From Segatella paludivivens DSM 17968 = JCM 13650 (GTDB lineage: Bacteria; Bacteroidota; Bacteroidia; Bacteroidales; Bacteroidaceae), in contig NZ_KB890651.1 of assembly GCF_000373185.1 (NCBI RefSeq), positions 1-32,158 on the forward strand: DNA of 32,158 nt, in the 5' to 3' direction. Within the stretch, counting starts at the first letter, position 1; every line of letters starts with the position of its first letter. Positions 24,883-32,158 of the stretch are shown here, in pieces. The notes under the pieces are model-generated. The model worked only from the letters and a program-made list of their open reading frames with translations, had not been told where the DNA came from and did no database searches. Position numbers and translations under genes: made by a program.

Positions 24883-24913
24883 TTTGCAAAACTAATAAAA
24901 TTATTTAAATTTG
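24883..24913 (+). promoter_or_regulatory. Promoter of the KAP ATPase gene
   Basis: TTTG (24883-24886), 19 bases, TAAATTTG (24906-24913), with the ATG 30 bases further on. A short direct repeat (TTTGCAAA followed by ACTAAT in variant form) spans both boxes. Confidence 0.75.
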
Positions 24914-24942
24914 CAAACTAATCAAACTAATATAATCATTAT

Positions 24943-27762
24943 ATGGAATTTCTTAAAAAAACATGGGGCTTTATTGAGGAAAAAATGTTCTTAACAACAA
25001 TAATAGTAACATTAATAATATCAGTTATTGTGTTCAAAGCATTTTGGGTTCATTTAATAACTATAATATGGGTTTCTCCAATAATGTCAAAATTATATGG
25101 TCATGAACTATTGATAGCAAGTTTCTATGGAGCTATTATAGCTCTTTATTATTATCGCAAGTTTAAATTTACCCAGTATTATAACAATAACAGAGTCTGG
25201 TATTTTGTTTTGTTATTTCTCATATATATAATATGTTTCTCTTCCAAAGAATGGAATTTCTCTTTAATAACATATAAAACATATTCTTTTGCTTGGACAA
25301 ATCTAATCTTTCTCGTTTTTATTCCAGAAATCGGTTTATACTTAAATTGTATAAAACGTAAAAAAATTAAATACAATCCATTATTAGAAATTGAAGAAAC
25401 GAAAAAAACAGGTGATGAGTATAATAGAAATGGTTGCTGTGAGTCTGTATATAAAGTTATAAATACATGTTTTTTTGAAAAACAAAGTTTTGCTGTAGGT
25501 ATATCGGGCTCATGGGGTAGTGGTAAAACAACATATATAAATATGCTAAAACAAAGATATGAAAAAGACTGCAAAGACGGAAAAAATATTAATAATGTGC
25601 AGAATGAACAAATTAATAAAAGCAACGAAGCTATAAGCATTATTGATTTTGAGCCTTGGAAGGATGATAATCCACGTTTAATTATAAAGTCTTTTTTTGC
25701 TTTACTAAAAAGTGAATTGAAACCTTATCTTTCTAATATATCAATACCTATTGATCAGTATGTGAGTTCTTTGTTAGATTGTGATGTGCCAATAAAGTGG
25801 AAGTTTTTTCTTAATACGATACACTTTCTTTCTGTTGCTAACAAGAAAAGCCCGTATGAGCAAATTACATTCTATATAAAAAAATCTAAGCATAGAGTTG
25901 TTGTTTTTATTGATGATATTGATAGACTTGATAAAGACGAAATAAAAGAAGTTTTAAGATTAATAAGAAATACAGCCAACTTTCCATACATACAGTTTAT
26001 CGTAGCTTATGATAAAGACTATATAATATCAACATTGAAGGATAGTGGTATAGAATCTCCAACCAATTATCTAGAGAAATTCTTTAACCTTGAAATCACA
26101 TTACCAAAGTACGAAAATCGTATTGTATGTTCTGAATTAGAAGAAAGGTTGTCTAAAGACATGAATGATTTAGGGTTTAAAGGTCTTGATAAAATAATAC
26201 ATGATATGATTTATTATATGAGAGAAAATAATAATGATAAAGTGAATATGTATCTTGTACCATGTGTCTTAACAAATATAAGAGATGTCATTCGATATCG
26301 TAACTCATTTTATATTTCTATGCAGATGATAAAAGATTTGCAAATTGAAAATGAAATCGAAATAGCTGACATGTTTTATATTGAACTACTTCGCTATCGG
26401 TACAATGATGTTTATATGTTTCTTCGTAATAAGCCTGCTAGTATACTAATATCAGAAAATGAATATACATTTAATTATAATAGCGAATCTTTGAAGAATA
26501 TAACTAGTACATACAGTGTTTACGACCAAGACATAATTAAAGATATATTTGATAAATTATTTAGACATAGTAATGATAGGCATTCTTTGAATAAGAAGCG
26601 CTATTTTGTTAATTATTTTATGTATAGACTAGATAATAAAATATTCACTAAAATGGATTTTCTATCATTAAGTGGCCTAAGTGATGTTGAATTATCAAGT
26701 CGAGTTAATAATTTGTATGAAGAAAAATATAAAAATGAATTTGAGTCTCAAATATATGAAATATTATCAAATATTTATACAGTATATCCTTTTAAGGGAG
26801 GAAGCATAAGTAATGTTCCGGATTATAAAATTATATACGATATCTTGAAGTCTATATTAAAATGCAAAGAAATTAAAAATGATGAATTAAAAAAGGAAAT
26901 ATGTAATCCAATAATGATATATTTGCTTGAATTACCGTTTTATGATGCAAATCATCTTAAGGCGATGTTAGATTTATATAATTATTTGGATTTAACGGTT
27001 TATACTGATAATTCATTTACTGATTCACTTTTATCTAAGATACTTTATACAGATAATTTATTAGTTAAACCACATTCAAATATACATGATTTTTATGAAA
27101 TTATATTTAATTTTTTAGCGAAAGTAAATGATGTTGTAAGAATGTCTAATGCTATAACTAAATTTCTAGAAGATTTTACTAAAGGAAATATATTTGCTAA
27201 TAAATTAGTCATTGATGTGCCAACTATAGATAAAATAAGGTTAGATTATTTTATTCATTACAATGATAAATTGTCAGATAATGGATTTGTCTTATTTAGC
27301 AATTGTATTGATTCTAAAAATACATTTACAAGTAAAAGGCTTTTGCAAAAAGATGCTTTGGCATATATGAAAAAAGAAATAGAAGCAGATCCTGAGCGAT
27401 ATTTTTATAATTTTATACAAAAAGGCAGTTCGACTGGTAATAAGAATATGTTATACCCCGAACCATATTATCTTGATATATTTGGCAGTAATGATGAATT
27501 TGACAAATTTATACAAAAATGCGAGGGGATCCCGTCTTATGTTAGGATGCATAGATTTTGGACTTTATATAAATATCTCCATTATCAACCTTTACTATTT
27601 GCTAGTAATATTAATTTAGATAGTGTGTTAGCTAATAATTTTCAAAATGAATGGAACTCGTTATTAGAGTTACTTAAGCTCATGGATAAATATGATAATA
27701 AAGAGATTTCGGAAGATGAATTTAAAAAAGCTGTAGATTTATTTGAATCTAGTTTGCAATAA
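24943..27762 (+). CDS. KAP-family P-loop ATPase with N-terminal membrane segments
   Basis: A 939-aa protein. Residues 1-140 contain about four hydrophobic segments (near 16-44, 58-71, 86-100, 118-135). The KAP P-loop domain follows: Walker A GSWGSGKT at 189-196, the IIDFEPWKDDNPR segment (233-245), and Walker B VVVFIDDIDRL at 319-329, followed by FIVAYDKDYI. The remaining ~550 residues are helical with no motif I recognise. KAP ATPases are membrane-anchored STAND-like NTPases, several of which occur in anti-phage loci. Low GC and neighbouring AbiGi-like and mobile-element genes suggest transfer and a defence role, but this is inferred. It has its own promoter and no partner on the same strand. 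Confidence 0.82.
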   Translation: MEFLKKTWGFIEEKMFLTTIIVTLIISVIVFKAFWVHLITIIWVSPIMSKLYGHELLIASFYGAIIALYYYRKFKFTQYYNNNRVWYFVLLFLIYIICFSSKEWNFSLITYKTYSFAWTNLIFLVFIPEIGLYLNCIKRKKIKYNPLLEIEETKKTGDEYNRNGCCESVYKVINTCFFEKQSFAVGISGSWGSGKTTYINMLKQRYEKDCKDGKNINNVQNEQINKSNEAISIIDFEPWKDDNPRLIIKSFFALLKSELKPYLSNISIPIDQYVSSLLDCDVPIKWKFFLNTIHFLSVANKKSPYEQITFYIKKSKHRVVVFIDDIDRLDKDEIKEVLRLIRNTANFPYIQFIVAYDKDYIISTLKDSGIESPTNYLEKFFNLEITLPKYENRIVCSELEERLSKDMNDLGFKGLDKIIHDMIYYMRENNNDKVNMYLVPCVLTNIRDVIRYRNSFYISMQMIKDLQIENEIEIADMFYIELLRYRYNDVYMFLRNKPASILISENEYTFNYNSESLKNITSTYSVYDQDIIKDIFDKLFRHSNDRHSLNKKRYFVNYFMYRLDNKIFTKMDFLSLSGLSDVELSSRVNNLYEEKYKNEFESQIYEILSNIYTVYPFKGGSISNVPDYKIIYDILKSILKCKEIKNDELKKEICNPIMIYLLELPFYDANHLKAMLDLYNYLDLTVYTDNSFTDSLLSKILYTDNLLVKPHSNIHDFYEIIFNFLAKVNDVVRMSNAITKFLEDFTKGNIFANKLVIDVPTIDKIRLDYFIHYNDKLSDNGFVLFSNCIDSKNTFTSKRLLQKDALAYMKKEIEADPERYFYNFIQKGSSTGNKNMLYPEPYYLDIFGSNDEFDKFIQKCEGIPSYVRMHRFWTLYKYLHYQPLLFASNINLDSVLANNFQNEWNSLLELLKLMDKYDNKEISEDEFKKAVDLFESSLQ

Positions 27763-28060
27763 TAATTCTAACTCATTTGCTTTAAATTTATCAGTTATTC
27801 AAAAAAAAACAGCTCAGTCTTTTTACCGTAACTTGTATATTACAGTGTCTAGCTCCATGAAAGCAAGCTTAAAATTATATGCCTATGGATGTTAACAGTT
27901 CTCTTTGCAGCTTTTTTCACTTGTGACTTACCTGCTATGAGGGAATCTGCTGTTATATAAGAATGGGAATAATCTTTTCTCAATACCGTGCTACAGATTC
28001 CTTACCCCATTTTTTATACCCGAATCAACCTTCTGAGAATTATAAACGAGTTTTAGCTAA
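27763..28060. other. Gap between KAP and AbiGi genes, possible transposase scrap
   Basis: No intact gene. On the minus strand, 27977-27849 can be read as about 42 codons (KDYSHSYITADSLIAGKSQ and onward to a stop) that faintly recall the DSWF region of IS4-type transposases. This is too weak to call. No terminator is clear for either convergent gene. Confidence 0.25.
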
Positions 28061-28942
28061 TTAGTAATTAGTTTCAATACTTTCAAAAGATGTAATTTTG
28101 CTTATTATTATATCCTTTTCTTCTTGCGTAATACGATTTCCAAAAATAGTTTTAGTATTTCTAATAAACTTAATCATTTTTTCTATCTGTTTGTCGGTTC
28201 TTACCACAATAAATGATATGGACTTACATATATCTTTATTAAGAATAATTAGACTATCATCTTTTTTCCATAGTTGTTTATTTAATTCTGTTTTGTCCTC
28301 TTCAAACTTTGTTTTATCAATATCTAACTTCCACATTTCTTCATCGTGGTTATTGGTATCTATGCTCGGATATATGTATCTCCATTCGCATTCATCATAA
28401 TTATTAATTCTCTTGCCATCTTTTTTTGTAGCGTATAGTTTAGAAAAAGCAAGGAAGTACAACATGTTAGCTTTTGCAAGAAGAATTTGATCTTTTTTAT
28501 GTCTTAACTCCTCATTATTACCTAAAACTTTTTCAAACCCATTTTTATTAACAAGCTCAGTATAATTACGTATATCAAGATAAAATTTCATTGCATACAA
28601 AAACGAATTTTCAATCATCTCTACTTGCGTCTTAAAATAGTCGACTCCCATACTTTGGACAAGTAAAGAATAACGATACATGACAGGGTTAAGTTGGAAG
28701 TCGGTTTTTTGTCGAAAGAAATCTTTTGATAAGCCAACCATATAATTGCCATATCTTTTTCTATGTTGTGGCGTTCTTAACAATGGTATATCGCAAAAAC
28801 ATACCATTGGTAGGGCTATGCCGTGTCCGTTTGCAAACTCTTCAAAACAATATGAAAATCTCAAGCCATCTCGTAAGATGCTTTCCAAGTTTGTCAACGT
28901 ACGAGTAAAATGAAATAGTGTATTAGGATGAATTACTGGCAT
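28061..28942 (-). CDS. AbiGi-like abortive-infection protein
   Basis: A 293-aa protein whose N-terminus (LFHFTRTLTNLESILRDGLRFSYCFEEF, then LPMVCFCDIPLLRTPQHRKRYGNYMVGLSKDF) matches my memory of the AbiGi family, annotated as a phage abortive-infection protein. The early H-F-T with a following ILRDGL also recalls ADP-ribosyltransferase-like folds such as DarT/RES, so an NAD-related activity is conceivable. In classical AbiG the partner AbiGii follows directly; no such gene is present here, so it is either solitary or works with a neighbour. It has a strong promoter (29056-29086) and a ~105-base leader. The family call is by eye. Confidence 0.65.
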   Translation of the reverse strand: MPVIHPNTLFHFTRTLTNLESILRDGLRFSYCFEEFANGHGIALPMVCFCDIPLLRTPQHRKRYGNYMVGLSKDFFRQKTDFQLNPVMYRYSLLVQSMGVDYFKTQVEMIENSFLYAMKFYLDIRNYTELVNKNGFEKVLGNNEELRHKKDQILLAKANMLYFLAFSKLYATKKDGKRINNYDECEWRYIYPSIDTNNHDEEMWKLDIDKTKFEEDKTELNKQLWKKDDSLIILNKDICKSISFIVVRTDKQIEKMIKFIRNTKTIFGNRITQEEKDIIISKITSFESIETNY

Positions 28943-29055
28943 AATATTTAATTCTTTATCAATTTAAAGTGGTATATCTGGCATCTGTTATATACTGATT
29001 AAGTATTGTAATAAATGGAAACGAGTTCTAGTTCCTTTCACCACGAAGTTGTGTG

Positions 29056-29086
29056 CAAAGATAGCACAACCTGAATAAAATTCAAA
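29056..29086 (-). promoter_or_regulatory. Promoter of the AbiGi-like gene
   Basis: On the minus strand TTTG (complement of 29083-29086), 19 bases, TATCTTTG (29056-29063). The start would be near 29049, leaving an untranslated leader of about 105 bases. Confidence 0.72.
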
Positions 29087-29162
29087 ATAAAGTGTGTCTT
29101 TAATTTTTAGATTTATTTAATAATTTGTATATTCCTTGCATATTTTTAAATAAGCAAACTAA

Positions 29163-29657
29163 ATGGATAATAAATTATTAGAAGAAGAAATGAGAGTGAT
29201 TAATAATGTTGTGGATAAAGTTGTAGATGAAAAGATTGCAAAAGTGATAAATAAATTTTTAATTGAAATTGATAAACTCGAGAAGCGAATATCTAATCTT
29301 GAAAAAGATAATCAGACTATTTATCAAGAACTGAATTTTTATATTTCTGAAAGTAAGGCGATACAATTTAATGAAGATCTTTATCTACTATGGAAGATTG
29401 AAAAGGATATTGAATGGATTGATGACATAGCACATATTACGCAAATATGTATTAATGATAAGTATGGGAGTATAGCACATGTTTTTGACTTCATCATTTC
29501 TTATATTGATACTATGTATCTGAATAACAAGAAGTTGCAAAAACAGTTTAAACATGACTTGGCTATAATCCTTGGGTATAATTTTAATGACCACAAGTCA
29601 TCTAAGGTCTTTAGAAATGCTTACTATAATGCTATTGATAAAATCAATGAATTATGA
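29163..29657 (+). CDS. Coiled-coil protein of unknown function
   Basis: A 164-aa protein. Residues about 1-60 form a long coiled coil (MRVINNVVDKVVDEK, then IDKLEKRISNLEKDNQTIYQEL), followed by a globular helical part (LWKIEKDIEWIDDIAHITQI, and a C-terminal FRNAYYNAIDKINEL). I do not recognise the family. It is divergent from the AbiGi-like gene. Low GC matches the surrounding accessory genes. A hairpin at 29698-29721 (AAATAAG with CTTATTT) may be a weak terminator. Confidence 0.6.
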   Translation: MDNKLLEEEMRVINNVVDKVVDEKIAKVINKFLIEIDKLEKRISNLEKDNQTIYQELNFYISESKAIQFNEDLYLLWKIEKDIEWIDDIAHITQICINDKYGSIAHVFDFIISYIDTMYLNNKKLQKQFKHDLAIILGYNFNDHKSSKVFRNAYYNAIDKINEL

Positions 29658-29833
29658 TAAATTAATATATTGTGTATAAATAACGTATGAAACATGCAAA
29701 TAAGTGTTTTTTTGCTTATTTCAACAAAAGTTTTTCTTATAAAATTCCCTGTTTATCAGCATCTAGGAGATTTTAAACTATGTAAAGAATTGTTTAATTC
29801 GGCTTATTTCATGGTCGATTTTTACATTGTGCT

Positions 29834-29841
29834 TACCTTTG
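29834..29841 (+). promoter_or_regulatory. Predicted -7 box of the RteC-like gene
   Basis: TACCTTTG followed by C matches the consensus, 33 bases before the ATG at 29874. A -33 box is not evident. Confidence 0.5.
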
Positions 29842-29873
29842 CAGTAGATAATCAATAACCAAAACAATAAAAA

Positions 29874-30134
29874 ATGAATAACCAAAAAATCTATTGGAAC
29901 GGAACTAAATCAGAACTTGTTGAAATTTGCTATGCTCTTTATACAAACAAACTTATTGAGGGAGATCATAACAATTTACTAAATTTCAAAGAAATATGTA
30001 ACCTTGTATTTGATTTGCTAGGCGAAAAAATCACTCATAATCCTTATGACAACGTATATCAAATGAGACGTAGAAAGAAGAAAACTTCAACGAGTGTACT
30101 TTATAAATCTTTTAAAAAGTGTTTCGACTGTTAA
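29874..30134 (+). CDS. Short RteC-domain-like protein
   Basis: This 86-aa protein resembles the C-terminal domain of RteC, the Bacteroides conjugative-transposon regulator. The pattern is IYWNGTKSELVEICYALYTNKLI, then NLLNFKEICNLVFDLLG, then NPYDNVYQMRRRKKKTSTSVLYKSFKKCF, a likely DNA-binding basic region. Full RteC is roughly three times longer, so this is a stand-alone domain version, common in Bacteroidota mobile elements. It may regulate the replication and peptidase genes downstream on the same strand, from which it is separated by a 300-base leader-like region. Confidence 0.7.
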   Translation: MNNQKIYWNGTKSELVEICYALYTNKLIEGDHNNLLNFKEICNLVFDLLGEKITHNPYDNVYQMRRRKKKTSTSVLYKSFKKCFDC

Positions 30135-30203
30135 TCAAATAAAATAAGTACAGAGTTTTTTTCAAGTTTTCGGCTTTTTGCATTATATCGCTTGCATATT
30201 TCG

Positions 30204-30211
30204 TAAATTTG
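30204..30211 (+). promoter_or_regulatory. Predicted -7 box of a leader or small RNA
   Basis: TAAATTTG matches the consensus. A TTTG at 30177-30180 is 23 bases away, slightly too far for the usual -33 element. Transcription would start near 30218. Confidence 0.5.
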
Positions 30212-30217
30212 TATATG

Positions 30218-30426
30218 AAATAATCAACCAAAAAAGTTTAGTATGATTAAAACTATAACCCACATTAGATTACATTTGCCCCTACTGCAAAAGGTAGGGG
30301 CAAATAAAGAAAATCCAGTTTTATTATTATATAGAATATAAAGATTAACATAAACAAAGACTAAGTTTTAGCCACTAAATAAAGGATGACGAATAATCAC
30401 TCTAGCGGTAGCTTTGTCTTTTTTTT
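30218..30426 (+). ncRNA. Candidate structured leader or small RNA
   Basis: The 300-base gap 30135-30435 holds no convincing gene, only a 32-codon frame from ATG 30243. It carries a perfect 12-bp hairpin (30274-30285 with 30294-30305, 8-base loop). Near its 3' end a weaker stem (AGACTAAG 30358-30365 with CTTTGTCT 30412-30419, one mismatch) runs straight into a T-run (30419-30426), as in an intrinsic terminator, only 10 bases before the peptidase ATG. It may be a small RNA that ends there or an attenuator controlling the downstream operon. The boundaries are predicted only. Confidence 0.4.
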
Positions 30427-30435
30427 AACAAGATT

Positions 30436-30888
30436 ATGACACTTGAACAAGCAAAAGAGAAAAGCCTTACTGAGCATTTTACTCTTTATGAAATGATGCG
30501 TTCTGAGACTGCTGAAAACCACAACATCAACAACACCCCCGACGCAACACAGATTAATAACTTAAAGAATCTGTGTGAAAAAATCCTAGAACCTTTACGC
30601 CGTAACTTTGGCGTAATCAAAATTAACAGCGGTTTCCGCTGCCCTGTACTTAACGAACGAGTTAATGGAGTTGGAAACTCTCAGCACCTTTTTGGTGAAG
30701 CTGCTGACATACATTGCTATAACGCATATATAGCCAGAAAATATTTTGACTTTATTACGAATCATTGCCCGTATGATCAACTGCTTTTTGAATATCGAAA
30801 AGGTGGTTCTTTTTGGATTCACGTTTCACTTAAACGTAACAACAAGAATCGTAGAATGAGAATAGAAAATTATCCAGCTAAACATTAA
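30436..30888 (+). CDS. M15-family peptidase (phage-endolysin-like)
   Basis: A 150-aa zinc peptidase of the M15 (D-Ala-D-Ala carboxypeptidase/endolysin) type. The pattern is INSGFRCPVLNERV (63-76), metal ligands His84 and Asp91 in SQHLFGEAADIH, and the third ligand His129 in WIHVSL; Glu119 in LLFEY is a candidate catalytic acid. There is no signal peptide. In phages such enzymes release virions, and in Bacteroidota integrative elements they accompany replication genes. It is 9 bases before the replication-protein gene and in the same transcription direction, so they are probably co-expressed. Confidence 0.85.
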   Translation: MTLEQAKEKSLTEHFTLYEMMRSETAENHNINNTPDATQINNLKNLCEKILEPLRRNFGVIKINSGFRCPVLNERVNGVGNSQHLFGEAADIHCYNAYIARKYFDFITNHCPYDQLLFEYRKGGSFWIHVSLKRNNKNRRMRIENYPAKH

Positions 30889-30897
30889 CACTGAATC

Positions 30898-31980
30898 ATG
30901 AAATACTATATGCTATCATCAAATTTCCTTAATAGTGAGGAAATGCAAAAATTAGACATTAATCACCGACTTGAAGGACGTGGAGCAATCATGTTCATCT
31001 TTGAGTACCTCGTTGACCGCAGGAATGGATTGGGAAGTTATATCAGCATTCCAAGTCTTGCCAGATCAATGGGTAAGAACAAGAAGTTCTTGCTTGATAT
31101 AATCAATAACTATGGATTATTTTGCAGTCCAAAGGATAACGACATTTTTTACAGTCCTTATCTCCGTATAACTCTCGGCTTGCCAGAACACCCTTCTGAT
31201 GATGAAATTAAGGAGTGTGTTGGAGGCTGGAAAAGCACAAAGAAAGTCAATGAAAGTTGCAAGAAAGTTCAAGAAAGTTCCAACAAAGTTGCAACATTTT
31301 CAAAAAAAGTTGCAAAAATAACGCCGCAACTCGCTGAAAATCAGCAACCCCACTATATAGAACATAAAGATAGAAATAGAGATAAAGAAAATATAGATAA
31401 AAGATATAACGACAGTGAAACTACTGCTACCGCTGTAGTAAAGGCAGCAGCACCATCAGTCTTTCTGACGAAGATGAATTCTATTTTCGATGACGAAAAC
31501 TGGCTAAAAACTTTGGAAGGACAAACGGGAATAAAATTGTTTTCTGACATGACGATTCGCAAGCAGCTCATTAGCTGGTTTGACAAACGCCTTATCATGA
31601 GCGCATGCAATGAAGAGCAGGGCTACAAGCCTCGTGACGCCAAGAAATATCTTCGTAATCTGTTGCTGCCTGGACGCAAGACACAGAATGAATTCAACGA
31701 TCTTGTGAGGCGTGGCATTGAGCGGGCGAAACGAAAACTGTTGATGAATACGCAAGAAGAACAGACTTCAGGACCAAGTGAGTATGAGACGGTTGTAAAC
31801 GGTGTGCGCTATGCTCGACGCAAAGAATCCGTTCCAATGTCTGCACCGCCACAGGTGTATGTATGCCGTCGTTGGAGCTGTATCCGCAATGCATGGGTGG
31901 CTCCTGATTCATGGGACTTTGAAGAGGAAATGATTGCACGCAGACGTCTTGGAATGCCTGATAAACTATTGATACAATGA
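30898..31980 (+). CDS. DnaD/Lin1244-type replication initiator-like protein
   Basis: A 360-aa protein. The N-terminal ~105 residues (YYMLSSNFLNSEEMQKLDINHRLEGRGAIMFIFEYL, then SIPSLARSMGKNKKFLLDIINNYGLF) match the DUF4373 / Lin1244-Lin1753-like domain found in phage replication proteins. Four heptad repeats (KKVNESC, KKVQESS, NKVATFS, KKVAKIT; residues 115-142) follow, then a charged linker and a helical C-terminal half with a basic ARRK stretch. The C-terminal coding half is visibly richer in GC than the linker. It overlaps the primase-like gene by 4 bases (ATGA). It probably loads the replication helicase at an origin, perhaps located within this gene. Confidence 0.72.
   Translation: MKYYMLSSNFLNSEEMQKLDINHRLEGRGAIMFIFEYLVDRRNGLGSYISIPSLARSMGKNKKFLLDIINNYGLFCSPKDNDIFYSPYLRITLGLPEHPSDDEIKECVGGWKSTKKVNESCKKVQESSNKVATFSKKVAKITPQLAENQQPHYIEHKDRNRDKENIDKRYNDSETTATAVVKAAAPSVFLTKMNSIFDDENWLKTLEGQTGIKLFSDMTIRKQLISWFDKRLIMSACNEEQGYKPRDAKKYLRNLLLPGRKTQNEFNDLVRRGIERAKRKLLMNTQEEQTSGPSEYETVVNGVRYARRKESVPMSAPPQVYVCRRWSCIRNAWVAPDSWDFEEEMIARRRLGMPDKLLIQ
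31240..31411 (+). other. Candidate in-gene replication origin: four 21-bp iterons plus AT-rich tract
   Basis: Units at 31240-31260, 31261-31281, 31282-31302 and 31303-31323 are direct 21-bp repeats, each with an AAAGTT/AAAGTC core. They are followed at about 31350-31411 by a purine-rich, AT-rich tract. The arrangement mirrors the phage lambda origin inside gene O (four iterons, then an AT-rich unwinding region). The repeats are seen directly; the origin role is inferred. The repeats could instead simply encode a coiled heptad linker. Confidence 0.5.
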
Positions 31981-32158
31981 GCGAACAATACGAAAGAATT
32001 TCGATCTCTGACCTGGAGATAAAGGGTAGCAGAGAAAGCGGACAGGTGAGGTCTACATGTCCGCATTGCAGAGACTACAAGCAGCATGGCAACGCTGCTT
32101 GTGTGAGTATCAATCTTGACACGGGTTTCGGACAGTGTTTCAAGTGTGGAACTAAATT
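31977..32158 (+). CDS. Partial zinc-ribbon primase or primase-helicase, N-terminus
   Basis: The frame begins at ATG 31977, overlapping the previous stop, and runs off the right edge after 60 complete codons. Four cysteines in two pairs, CPHC (28-31) and CFKC (54-57), are placed as in the zinc-binding domain of DnaG and T7-type primase-helicases. The TOPRIM and helicase parts, if present, are outside the window. Co-translation with the initiator-like protein supports a replication module of a phage-like or integrative element. Confidence 0.7.
   Translation, partial: MSEQYERISISDLEIKGSRESGQVRSTCPHCRDYKQHGNAACVSINLDTGFGQCFKCGTK

Noticed and set aside
25179..25640. 153-codon minus-strand frame opposite the KAP gene
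   Set aside because: Antisense to the membrane and Walker A region of a clear gene; its hydrophobicity reflects the complementary strand.
30243..30341. 32-codon frame in the leader
   Set aside because: It is mostly the 12-bp hairpin and flanks, with no family resemblance; RNA structure explains the sequence better.
31353..32087. Several minus-strand open frames opposite the replication protein and primase genes
   Set aside because: They are antisense to well-supported coding frames and have no family resemblance or start signals.

Overview
The window looks like a chromosomal segment of a Bacteroidales bacterium, most likely Prevotella or a close relative. The DNA is AT-rich and Shine-Dalgarno sequences are mostly weak. 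Many genes are preceded by the Bacteroidota promoter type (TTTG or TTG, a gap of 19-20 nt, then TAnnTTTG). The families fit too: an RteC-like regulator, GH9 and GH130 glycosidases, an AbiGi-like protein and DUF4186. The genus is inferred; there is no rRNA marker.

Layout. (1) 1-1175 is mobile or repetitive DNA: the 5' part of an ISL3-type transposase with a plausible IS end near 370, then a gene-free ~690-bp cassette bounded by long imperfect inverted repeats with degenerate tandem repeats in its centre. (2) 1176-8159 lies on the minus strand: a small membrane protein, a cyclophilin, an exported polysaccharide-degradation operon (GH9, helical-repeat protein, esterase), a decayed GNAT toxin-like gene with its small partner, and a group with DUF4186 and glutaredoxin-like proteins. 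(3) 8632-11986 on the plus strand is a tightly coupled set: a 43-aa basic peptide, a GH130 enzyme and a GT4 glycosyltransferase fused to a six-hairpin toroid domain. (4) 12072-17078 holds ordinary accessory genes: an MFS exporter, an exported nucleoside deoxyribosyltransferase-like protein, an exported alpha/beta hydrolase, a small basic protein, a HAD phosphatase and a flavin reductase. (5) 17193-23631 is a sugar-catabolism module. An aldo-keto reductase, an amidohydrolase-type lactonase, a FucP-like permease and a zinc dehydrogenase match the L-galactose to D-tagaturonate route known from Bacteroides. They are divergent from a LacI regulator that is coupled to a membrane acyltransferase. The module is bracketed by the intact flavin reductase gene and a second, orphaned copy of that gene's last 37 codons, which suggests insertion at this locus. 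(6) 23925-29657 contains YjbQ, a large KAP P-loop ATPase with N-terminal membrane segments, an AbiGi-like protein and a coiled-coil protein: a candidate defence region. (7) 29874-32158 is the start of a mobile element: a short RteC-like protein, a structured leader or small RNA, an M15 peptidase, a DnaD/O-type replication protein and the start of a zinc-ribbon primase.

The most interesting signals are the duplicated gene end around the L-galactose module; four in-frame 21-bp repeats followed by an AT-rich tract inside the replication-initiator-like gene, an arrangement like the phage lambda origin inside gene O; the GH130/GT4-toroid pair with its small leader peptide; the KAP/AbiGi region; and the inverted-repeat cassette at the left end.
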